Source: Fasciola hepatica
Lineage: Eukaryota > Platyhelminthes > Trematoda > Plagiorchiida > Fasciolidae
Length of the DNA: 64,000 nucleotides
Assembly (NCBI GenBank): GCA_948099385.1
Contig: CANUEZ040000116.1
Location: 14,109,501-14,173,500 of the forward strand
Direction of reading: 5' to 3'
A model generated the notes under the pieces. That model was not told where the DNA came from. It did no database searches and worked only from the letters and a program-made list of their open reading frames with translations. Below, piece by piece: positions 55,509 to 64,000 of the stretch. A program made the position numbers and the translations under genes. Within the stretch, counting starts at the first letter, position 1, and each line of letters begins with the position of its first letter.

Positions 55509-57190
55509 TACCGTGTATGAATATTGTATTCTGAATATAGTTTGCTTAATTCAATGTAATAGAATTTGTTCCATTTTCGCTCCGAGGCTCATATTCTGTC
55601 ATAGTTGCCGCTCACGCGTAGTGGTGAAAATGTGGTTTCGTCTGCCTTTCGAGTGAAGCTGTCCACCGCATACAAGCAGACGATAAATGTTATTGTTCTA
55701 AAACCTCTCCATTACTTGCTCATTACGGTACATATAAAATTATGTAGTTCTGCTTGAATGCTGTCGTGTAGAAGTGAAAAAATGTGCTTATCGAAAATCC
55801 GTATGCATCAGTTTCGACAACCCCGGTATATATCCCTGAATAAGGGACGCTCCTCACATGGGGTCATTGTTCGGTTTCCGTCAGTATCTTCATGAGTTCA
55901 CAAAATCCGCACAAGAGATACTCCTCACTTAAGGACTTTCTGGTCTTCCCCATGAGTGTCCTTTACTGAGCAGTTTTTCTGTGTACGAAAATCCGGGTGA
56001 CTGCAGTCAAAATTTTCAGAAAACATAGTGATCCATGTATCTTTGAATCCTGAATGACTGGTCTGATTTGGTCCAGTTATTAAACTTGATTGGCTAATTT
56101 CTGACTCGGAGATCCATTAAAAGCTGATTAATAGATTTCTGATTAGGTTGTCGATACGCTGAATGCTTTTACCGAGCATGGCTCATGGAGATGAGGTTCG
56201 TTGCTTATCCAAGGCGGGCTCCATTCCGGCACGATATCATGAGGTGACCTCAAGTCCTCCTTTCTATGGTAAGAGCGAAGGCTTTAAAGTCTTCCAGGTT
56301 CATATAAAGTTTTTTCCACTCTCCCAGGCAACAGCCTTTCGCCTGCCTGTGTTCACTGAATAGCCTTGGGCTTTGGACAGGAAACGGATCGATTAGTATT
56401 GCTCAGCATGCTCTTGGCAAGTGGTACTGACCTAAACGTCTGCAGGTTGATTTCAGGCAACTTCCGTGATTGAAAACGTTTCACTAGTTTCAACTGCCAA
56501 AATTTCTGTTGTCTTCCTGTTGACTAAAGTGTCTCATGAGATGCAATTTCTCTTCTTTTTTCTTTTTTTGTACAGTAAATAACTCCCGATTATGCTTACG
56601 TTCACTGGTTGTGAATTCTTCACCGATGCTGTCTTGTGCTGGGAAATAACAAGATCCGAAAGAAACTAACAAATTCAGAACAAAATGGACGGATTTTTTT
56701 CAACTCTTCCTCATCCCGCTCCCCTGTATTAAATGCTTCGAAGTGCCAGGATGTATCATTTTCCCTACTTTCTGGCGAACCACATAGAGATCTTCTTGGT
56801 AAGTTTCCCTTCCCACTTGCGAATGATGACGTGATACCAATATTATCAGCGGTGGAATATCTTGCCGCTACACTATCCCATTTTCTGTTATGGTCAGTGC
56901 AAGTTCAACAGACTTTCTGTAAAATCAGAAAATTGTCTTTTTTCTCCCTCCCTTTGTGATTACTCTCGTGCCCAAATCAATTAATTTTCGAATTTGTGAC
57001 TGCATTTCTTCTCCCATACTGGTCGCACTGTTTTTCAGTTTCTTTTCTCTGGTCTGTTAATTTAATGATATGATCCACGAAACATTCCTAAATGCAGCCC
57101 CATATCCAGAGATATAACTGTACATACTATCACTGATAAACACTTCTACGCTTGACTAGACTTCTATACCTGCGTATACTTGTGTTGCTA
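55509..57190. other. No recognisable feature
   Basis: A 107-codon plus-strand frame (56636-56959) crosses a donor-like G/GTAAGT at about 56801, but no acceptor or family resemblance supports an exon. Confidence 0.35.
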
Positions 57191-57191
57191 A

Positions 57192-57202
57192 CCCCCCCCC
57201 CC
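57192..57202 (+). repeat. Eleven-base C run
   Basis: A homopolymer at the downstream edge of the minus-strand gypsy relic (a G run in its sense). It may be part of a polypurine-like stretch. Confidence 0.85.
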
Positions 57203-58040
57203 AGGTACCTTCTGACTGTTCTCCTTCTTAATCGGCGGGGCCTCTCGTAAATATCCTGGATGCATAATATCTTCTCCGGCTTTCAGTTGCACCAGGTTTT
57301 TGATCCTCGGTCGTAATGTCGCACTTGATAGTCCCGACACTGTTGTGGACGGCACTGAATGTCATCCTGAAGCTGTACCATCAGTTCCAAATGGTCGCCG
57401 GTCGTTAACAGCAACGTCCGAGTTCTCCATCCGGAAGATATTTGTACCAGACTAAATCCCATGGTTGCACCTGGGATATTTCGTTGTTTAAGTGGCACCG
57501 CATGGGGGTTATAGCTGGATTCTTTCGCTAACTTGAGTACCTTCTTCGTAACCTTAACCACTGATTCGGCTTTTTCATAAGGTTGACTGTGGTAGTGGCT
57601 ACTTGTACAATGTTCAAACTTCTATCCCTGATAGAATGGCTGTAATTCCGTACTCGAAAATTGGGGTCCTTTGTCGGGAAACAAAGTCTCAGGTAAGCCT
57701 TTCCGGGAAATGTGAGCTCGTAAACGACTAACCACGTCAGCTGTTGCCATGGTTTAGCGGAATCTGATTCAGTAGTTGAGTTTGTCGTGGAAAACGAACC
57801 CGAATCCTTCGTCAGAGAACGGGAAGTCGATAAACTCCATGTACCATAGAAAATAACAGTCAAATATAGTGAAAACACGTGTCAATTGGTGGCCCCTCCG
57901 GTCACAAGTTACAGACCAGTCAACAGAGATCAAATCGCCCAAAGAAAGCACACGCAAGCAGAATCGAGAGCAAAGCCGAATAATAAACAAAAGGACAGGC
58001 AATCGTATGAGACAGGTGGGAAGAATGTTCATTCACGATC
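57203..58040 (-). pseudogene. Ty3/gypsy integrase remnant
   Basis: Minus-strand blocks: GDLISVDWSVTCDRRGHQLT and VFTIFDCYFLWYMEFIDFP (about 57945-57830) are the start of the catalytic core with its first aspartate (VD-xGP, then IVDxFTRY-E). After frame changes, WLVVYELTFPGKAY and CFPTKDPNFRVRNYS (about 57740-57640) are the region of the second aspartate (TDxGxNF type, here KDPNF). VKVTKKVLKLAKESS (about 57560) follows the glutamate block. QQCRDYQVRHYDRGSK (about 57330) is the linker before the C-terminal module, and PPIKKENSQKVPG (about 57230) is its start. Heavily decayed. Confidence 0.75.
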
Positions 58041-58175
58041 AGTGGTCGGTAATAGTGTGGAACGGCAGATCGGAGAACGGTAACTGCCAACAGTTCACTG
58101 TGGTAATCACCCAGAATAAAGTAGTGTTTTGAGTAACAAAGGGACTTATTTCAGACTACTCTTTGCCTTAGGTGA

Positions 58176-58735
58176 CTAGGCGGTCCCCGCAGAAAGATGG
58201 TTCCCTTCCTTCGTCCAATTTTGCGAGTACGAAACAATTCGTGCTGATATACGTAGTCTTTTGTCTGGTTGGTCATTCCGCTTCAGTGGGAGAACTCCCT
58301 CGCTCTTAAGAAGTCTATTCTTGAACCCAGGATGTGACCAGTTGAGGCTCTTCGTCAATTGGCCCCGAATTTACTCTGGAATAACTGGCCGGTCTCCATT
58401 GAATATTAACCTGTGGTCAGTCAAGAAAGATTCTCGGTCTTCGAAAAATAATGCTAGCTGCGTTACTAGATCTTCTTTCACCATAGGCCATCCGTTCAAA
58501 AAGAAACCGGCTGATGTTTGAAGCACAACCTTGCTGGCAATCGCTTTTTGTGTTTTGATGAAATCTCCGTTGCCCAGGGAATTCCAATTACCGAGACCCC
58601 TTCAACTTCTAGTGGCATAATTTCGTTGCCCACTGCGCACGCACAGGATATAGTGCCGGCTATAGCTATCTGACTTCCTAGAAGATAAATTAGCTCATAA
58701 CTGTACATCTGGAGTTCAATCAATATCCTTTGCAA
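58176..58735 (-). pseudogene. Possible gypsy protease-side remnant
   Basis: The frame 58735-58496 reads MYSYELIYLLGSQIAIAGTI, then MPLEVEGVSVIGIPWATEI. It recalls the second half of a retroelement aspartic protease (the LG-x-ILG-D loop), though the key ILGxD is not intact. The following frame (58358-58176) is compatible with the protease-RT spacer. The integrase starts only about 150 bases further on, so RT and RNase H seem to be deleted. The assignment is weaker than for the integrase. Confidence 0.35.
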
Positions 58736-58739
58736 ACAT

Positions 58740-59705
58740 TTTGGTCTATCTATAAGCGGTTAGTTGTAACGGTTATAAATGACTTATGGTCGGTTTCCGA
58801 CCACACGTATGGGTATCAAACCTCTCCGAATCAAAAATACCACGGGCATTTCCCTATCTAGCTAAGCCTAGCTCCTCTCAGCCGGAAAAGGTTGCAACTG
58901 ATGGGTCTTCCGTTTTGAAGAGGCACAGTCCTACGATCAGACTGCCTGCTGTCACACTAAACAATCAAAGGAAACCCGGATCCCATTACAAGGTAATACC
59001 AAAGCTGAACTAACGGTCTTCGTTGTTTTTAAAGTACTTTGTTGTTCTGTACCTGAAGGCTACTGATTCCCTGTGTGCGTGAACTCCGGAATGAGCTACA
59101 CTAAATCCTTCAGAAAGGGTGAGCATTTACTCAATTAGTCGCTGATGTCATTGGGTCTTCGGAGACGGGGGTACCTGCAATTACCCTAACCTCTTGGGAA
59201 TCACTCAGCAGCCACTCTTCGGTCAGAAGATGCCGTGGAAAGTAACCGACCATACTTGGTATTCAAATTTAGTTTTGGTAAGTTGGATACCCTGCTGGAC
59301 GCAGCTCCTTCGCAAATCTTCCAAGTGCAACTCGCGTTATTGTGGAGTTTTACAGTAGATCATCACGTCGTCTGTAACTACTCCTTCTACGTTGTCAAAG
59401 GTTTGAAAAAACTGTTTCCGAAAAAAACCTGGATACCTTTGGGCCGAAGAAAACGACAGAATGGTGGCAACAGAAGTGGTTAGAGAAAACTGATTCGTCG
59501 TCCAACTTAAGCTGTTATAACGTCAATGAAACATGTTAGGTTCAAATCCACGAGAATGACGTCAAATATCAATAGTGTGTACTGCTTTCTCCTGGGATGC
59601 GCGTTCTTATGTTTTGGATCCATGAGCAGTGGATTACTACTAACTGATTTACTATGACCATAGTCTTTCTGACCCAGTCCGCCAGCTCGTCAACTGCTGC
59701 ACTTA
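58740..59705. other. No recognisable feature
   Basis: Short plus-strand frames (58786-59013, 59235-59483) are unrecognised. They could be host exons or decayed element sequence. Confidence 0.4.
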
Positions 59706-59709
59706 CTTG

Positions 59710-60033
59710 GAAGTCCAGCTCAAACGGATTGTGGTGATCCAGCAGATGTCACACGTGACACGGATAGGTACAACTTCGTAGCCAAGTACACATTTGGGCC
59801 TCAACCAATCAGGATAGCCGCTGACAGGTACGACAAAAGATCCGTGTGAGTGGTTAACTTCTAGTCTACCAATCATTTTCTCTGACTTAATATATTTATA
59901 AAAACCAGTTCTATAATACAACTAACGTGCTGTTTCGCAGCCTTGGTCTTCTTGACACTTTTGTTCGCGTAGTTCTGGGTGGGGGTGATTTCAATACATC
60001 CTGTCAGTTCAGTTCGCTGGGATTACTACAAGG
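59710..60033 (+). repeat. Repeat A, copy 2 (LTR-like)
   Basis: The same family and orientation as 820-1130: CACACGTGACACGG, CTACCAATCATTTTCTCT, a TATTTATAAAAACC TATA-like stretch, then GCAGCCTTGGTCTTCTTG and TTCTGGGTGGGGGTG. A minus-strand open frame (59921-59703) lies inside the repeat and is therefore not a host exon. Confidence 0.5.
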
Positions 60034-60043
60034 ATCCACTCAC

Positions 60044-60273
60044 AACGCAAGGCTGCTAGTACCACGAGTGTAACACCATGGGTTGGCAATGCCATGGGCA
60101 TAAAAATTCCAGTCACTGATAAAAGTGCCTTTCCAGAGAAACTCCCCGGTTGAGACTCGAAAACTGATGCGTACTGAGTAAAAATTCCTGTTTGTTTCTA
60201 AAATTTCGACGAACATTTCACCGTTCATTGTGACAAATTCCGGATCTTCAGTTGCACCCAGTTCCGAAATTGG
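60044..60273 (-). other. Exon-like open stretch C
   Basis: Minus strand: TTTTCAG acceptor-like site, then 230 bases open, then GTGAGT donor-like site at 60043. The product starts PISELGATEDPEFVTM and includes NRNFYSVRISFRVSTGEF and FISDWNFYAHGIANPWC, a protein-like composition with aromatic strands. No family is recognised. With stretch B its reading phases do not join (B ends in phase 1, C begins in phase 0 at the sites chosen), so I do not connect them. Confidence 0.3.
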
Positions 60274-60453
60274 CTGAAAATTCATGTTTGTGAAAATGCT
60301 TTTCATTTTTCTTTTGACTTTCTTCTTGTGATTTTTCAGTTATTATTCAACTTCGCCCAAGACGTCCGCTTCCGTTATGGCCGAAATCCTTAAACTGGTG
60401 TTGCCACTGCAGATGTCCTCACGATAGACGTAGAGTACGGGAGTTACACTTAC

Positions 60454-60577
60454 CGAAGCACTCGAATCCAGTTGGACACGACAGTTTCCCATTCACTGAC
60501 ACGTTCGAGAATAGTCCTTTGAACGTGGGGCCATATTTGAGACTACTCGACGACTGCGTCGACTGACACTGCGGGAT
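60454..60577 (-). other. Exon-like open stretch B, cysteine-containing
   Basis: Minus strand: acceptor-like TTTTCTCTGTATATCATTCAG, 124 open bases, then the canonical donor GTAAGT (60453-60448). The product reads CQSTQSSSSLKYGPTFKGLF, then SNVSVNGKLSCPTGFECFG. The pattern of an F-x-GLFSN segment followed by SCPxGF loosely recalls the cysteine-rich segment after the MACPF domain of perforin-2/MPEG1-type proteins. That likeness rests on one short motif and is speculative. Of the three exon-like stretches here this has the best splice edges. Confidence 0.35.
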
Positions 60578-60703
60578 CTGAATGATATACAGAGAAAATA
60601 ATCCTGCTTGCCGCAACCAGAACATGTCATGGCCCTAGCCGGTCAATCTACTTTCCATTTCTCATGTCGATATTTAAAAAGCCTGAGTGCAACGTCATCA
60701 CAT

Positions 60704-60928
60704 TCAAATCGGTTGCTGTTGCTCTTCGCCGTTTGAAGATCTGTTCGCCAAGCACGTCAAACTGATGGAGAACTTTTGAGGGATGAAGGCTGTGGTGATT
60801 CGAATGCATCCGCACGAAGCTTGGTGCGCCGCAGCTTCTTCGTCAGGATTCAACCAATCACGTGAAGTCAGATCGTTCGGATACAACCAGTTCGATCCGT
60901 GATTGGCCAGTATATTTTTTAGCCACAA
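60704..60928 (-). repeat. Short repeat with DWLNPD-coding core
   Basis: The minus strand carries TGATTGGTTGAATCCTGACG at about 60865-60846. The plus strand at about 62447-62466 carries TGATTGGTTAAATCCTGACA (18 of 20 bases alike), in opposite orientation. The open frame here is therefore likely repeat-derived. Confidence 0.4.
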
Positions 60929-61351
60929 TGAGATACCTTACTTAACATATAAACTAGTGTGTACTAATCAAATCCCATAGAGTACATAATTGTTGTTCAC
61001 GCCTTTCTCAATTCTTGACGAGGATAATCCGAGTACTAGCCATTACATTGTTGCTGTTGACCGGGTAGTATTGATTCTCATATGTGCCCATCCGACAAAT
61101 GCTTTCGCGCACAGTATGAAAACACTTTTTGCTGGGCAAAACTAAATATTGTGTCTCCACCCGGATCAAAGTCATAAAATAAGCAGAAATAATTGCTTTC
61201 TCCTACTTCTCGTGCATGAAAGTTCACTTCATGAGTCGAAGTCTAAATGATGGCCTACGAGTTTTGACATGAACTCCCAAAAACACAAGTGAGTTTTGAA
61301 AAACTACAACATTGTATGGTAGCCTATTCTTTTCAGAATTCTGCCCTTTAC

Positions 61352-61563
61352 ATGGTGGAAAATTGATTTGTTCTTGAACAATTCTTTTCCCGAGATGAAT
61401 TTCATAAGAAAATCGTGTCGCTTGATTGAACGACCGATTTCCATATCCTCTTGGTAGCACTGCAGTGTCATGAACTATAGAAGCATTTGGTCTTGTGCTG
61501 CGGACGCCAATTACACAGACCGACACACTTTGGAGCGATTTGTTCACGAAGCACAGTGTACGA
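61352..61563 (-). other. Exon-like open stretch A
   Basis: Part of a 131-codon minus-strand frame (61619-61224). An acceptor-like TATGACGATTCTTTTCAG precedes it, and a donor-like GTAAAG follows after a 212-base open stretch. The product includes VNKSLQSVSVCVIGVRSTRP, VHDTAVLPRGYGNRSFNQ and FSYEIHLGKRIVQEQINF. Extracellular-looking (several N-x-S/T sites and cysteines). No family is recognised. Confidence 0.3.
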
Positions 61564-62321
61564 CTGAAAAGAATCGTCATAAAATAGTGATCAACACCGT
61601 TTGGAAACCAAACTCTCATGGAATGTTTACGAATACGTGAACAGGTTTGCTTCGTTAAAGTAAAATCACACTTCCGAGCACCACTTAGTCATTTTGACTT
61701 GAACTGAAGATCGTAAAACCTCCAGTGAAGCCACTGAGTGCCATTTTCTCCAAAAAAGACAAATAATTAGTTCAGTTTAGGCCTTTCAACTCAGCTTCCC
61801 CGTGAAATCTAACTGCTGCACCACAGTCTACATTAACAAACTGACCAAAGCCTAGGTGACAAATGTAACACTCTATGCTAAAGTCTGCTGAGGAGAAGAT
61901 TAGTGTGAACAGTTCGTTACAAGCACTGTAAAAAGCGTGAAGAGTGCGGCACGTAAGAGTCCAAATCGATTGGCTGTTCGTTTTCCTCTTTTCTGAAAGC
62001 GGAAAGTGGCTACTGAACTGACTTCGTAACTGATAGAAAACTATCGGAGACAGATCGAAATGGGAAGAACAGCGATCGCGCTGCAGTTAAACGTGTACAT
62101 CGCACAGAAAAATATTCTTCTTTCTTTTGAGAGTCACAGTCAGTATAATACACGACGGCAAGAGGAGAAGGAGTGAAGTAAAGATCAATTTTCTTCAAGT
62201 TGCAAAAACCTGTGAGAACCTAATCCACCCGATCAGTTTCATATGATGGAATAACTCACGCCCGTACTACGTACACCGAAACCTGCGAAGACGGAAAAAC
62301 AAGTATGCATTCTATCGGCTT

Positions 62322-62691
62322 TGATTGGTGCACACTCATTTATTTATCAAGTATGGTAACATACTATCGGTACTGAACGTACTGACCAATCATAATGCGA
62401 TCTGGTTGACTTGGATAATGTTACCTCCAAAAGGATTGATTTCACCTGATTGGTTAAATCCTGACAAAGTAGTAAATCAGACCGCTTGAGTAAACATTCA
62501 AATCACTACAAAATCTCTACTTTATAAACTGAAGAATTGAAGTAGGAAGAAGATTCAATTGGTATATTTAGAACTTCGGTTATGGTAATATTGCTGAAAT
62601 AAATGGGACAAACATCCAAGTCGAATTACACAGTTTAGACTCGGAAGAAATCTCTCAAAATTTTGTAAACTTTTGAAATCACCTGATTGGT
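62322..62691. promoter_or_regulatory. Cluster of four CCAAT-box octamers
   Basis: TGATTGGT occurs at 62322, 62447 and 62684, and inverted (ACCAATCA) at 62385. TGATTGG is the reverse complement of the CCAAT box bound by NF-Y. Four within 370 bases, just upstream of an 81-codon open frame (62748-62993, MDTSHDLAMLAFDQL), is more than chance predicts. One of the octamers lies in the repeat shared with 60846-60865, so a repeat origin is equally possible. Confidence 0.25.
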
Positions 62692-62747
62692 GGTGACGTA
62701 ATCTAAACGTTATAATCTTCCAGCACCGTTAGCCTTGACACCCCTAC

Positions 62748-62993
62748 ATGGACACCAGCCATGATCTGGCAATGCTCGCTTTCGACCAGCTAACATTTGG
62801 AGACAACAGGATTACGTGGATTACAGTGGAACACAGCCATATATCAAAATCTGCAAAACGAAATTTGTTTATCCCATTCCCTAAATGTGACATCTTTCAT
62901 ATTCGTCTAATTCCGACGCACACCCCCTCCGCTGTAATATGTTTAGGTCAACCCCCAATCCCAGACTGTGAGATCCTAATTAGAGTTAGCTAA
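62748..62993 (+). other. Unrecognised 81-codon open frame
   Basis: Encodes MDTSHDLAMLAFDQL and further to PIPDCEILIRVS, with no identifiable domain or signal peptide. It is listed only because it follows the CCAAT cluster. It could be chance. Confidence 0.2.
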
Positions 62994-64000
62994 CAGTGAT
63001 GAAAAATCGAGTTCCTGTGACAAATCCAGATGTATTTTTGTTTCATTACGTGTTTTTACACGAATGTAGTAGTAGCCTTAGTAGCAGTAGATGTAGGAGG
63101 AATTTTATCAGTAGTGAAAGCGGCCTACTACTCTATCTAGGAAAGCCGACAATCGTGACCCTTAGACTTGGGTTGACAATTCACCCTTACTTTTCAACTT
63201 TGCAATTCAGATAATACCACAGATAGCCCTTTTTGCGTGTGACGATGGCGGTATCGATCTTTGTTCAGACAGTAAACCGTCTGACTGAGAATACGAGGAC
63301 GATGTTGTGACTCTGAGTGAAGAACCACGTAAACTGCACATTTTTCTAGATAGCCCGAGAAAGGCCTCGTGGAGTGCGTTACCTGTTCAGGCGACAGCGG
63401 GTTACTGTAAGCCACCAAAGTGAACCCGCTGTGGTGTGGTTCAGACCACTTGACCACTAGCACTATAAGGTCTGTGCAAAGTAATGGACAAATCCGGAAT
63501 GTGATGGGAACTGCGATCGGTTAAATATGCACCATCTTGGTCGGAAAGTTGCGGTCTAGAAAATTTTCAGCTTTCAACTATTTTAATACTTCATGCAAAA
63601 CATTGTCCACCTATTCAGGATGAACTGTATCATTCGTTCAATTGATATAATTTCTTCTCAGAAAATGAAAAATTGCGAAAATTTTATAAACAGAATAACA
63701 GAATCATCTCTAGTACAATAACATTATCCTAAAGTCACTTTATGACATATGAAAAAGCTGTTATTAAAGAAGATTATCGAATCTCCCACAAAAATGTCTT
63801 TTACGTTAACAGTAATGTTAGTGGTTTTATTACATGCTTGCGCTTGAGAGCAATAGAGGGGATATACCTCATAGCCACAAAGGCCCACTCCACTACTGGA
63901 GATAACCGGCAACCATACCCTGAGAATTGGAGTGGCAAAGAACTACGTAAGGTCCTACAGACCAGGTGTGGTAACGAGCTGGGTGACAGCGTGTTACTGT
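62994..64000. other. No recognisable feature
   Basis: A short direct repeat, GCGACAGCGGGTTACTGT (63391-63408) and GTGACAGCGTGTTACTGT (63983-64000, 16 of 18 alike), is the only structure noticed. The second copy is cut by the window end. Confidence 0.4.

Noticed and set aside
56636..56959. 107-codon frame crossing a G/GTAAGT donor-like site
   Set aside because: No usable acceptor upstream and no family resemblance; isolated GTAAGT hexamers are expected several times in a window this size.
59703..59921. Minus-strand 72-codon frame ending at a GTAAGT donor-like site
   Set aside because: It lies entirely within repeat A, whose other copy at 820-1130 does not keep the frame.
1..64000. CRISPR arrays, bacterial operons, rRNA genes, phage genes
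   Set aside because: No regularly spaced repeats with unique spacers, no ribosome-binding-site-led frames and no rRNA-like blocks; the content is that of an animal genome.

Overview
This is non-coding, repeat-dominated DNA of an animal nuclear genome. The best guess is a parasitic flatworm (trematode or cestode). That rests on the style of its RTE-like and CR1/jockey-like LINEs, a Mag-like Ty3/gypsy element, decayed Tc1/mariner copies, tRNA-headed SINE-like repeats and many microsatellites. All calls are read by eye from translations and motifs; no database search was possible. No complete host gene, rRNA, tRNA gene, operon or CRISPR array could be supported, and base use looks even (roughly 40-45% GC by impression).

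Layout. 0.2-0.6 kb: RTE reverse transcriptase (RT) fragment (-). 0.8-1.1 kb: LTR-like repeat A, second copy at 59.7-60.0 kb. 2.0-4.8 kb: decayed Ty3/gypsy gag-pol (+), the most complete element. 5.2-6.3 kb: jockey/CR1-like RT (-). 8.2-8.9 kb: RTE 3' part (+). 10.2-10.8 kb: gypsy integrase tail (-). 14.1-14.5 kb: possible solo LTR. 15.8-16.0 and 18.1-18.5 kb: Tc1 transposase pieces. 20.2 kb: SINE head. 22.1-22.6 kb: possible host 3' exon. 23.5-24.3 kb: Tc1/mariner derivative with both termini. 26.5-26.9 and 28.6-29.1 kb: RTE pieces, with a gypsy integrase tail at 27.5-27.8 kb between them. 33.1-33.9 kb: CR1-like RT (-). 35.2-39.1 kb: an RTE LINE split by a CR1-like LINE. 43.5 kb: Tc1 DNA-binding domain. 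44, 50 and 55 kb: three copies of one SINE-like family. 46.5 kb: 135-bp near-perfect palindrome. 50.9-52.0 kb: CR1-like endonuclease (-). 55.4 kb: Tc1 tail. 57.2-58.7 kb: gypsy relic missing its RT (-). 60.0-61.6 kb: exon-like open stretches (-).

The coding relics all carry frameshifts and stops, and every RT whose catalytic motif C can be read has lost it, so nothing here looks able to transpose. The most informative structures are the Tc1 derivative with inner and outer terminal repeats, the palindrome, the nested LINEs, and a few open stretches with splice-like edges that might be host exons. I found no convincing new biological system.
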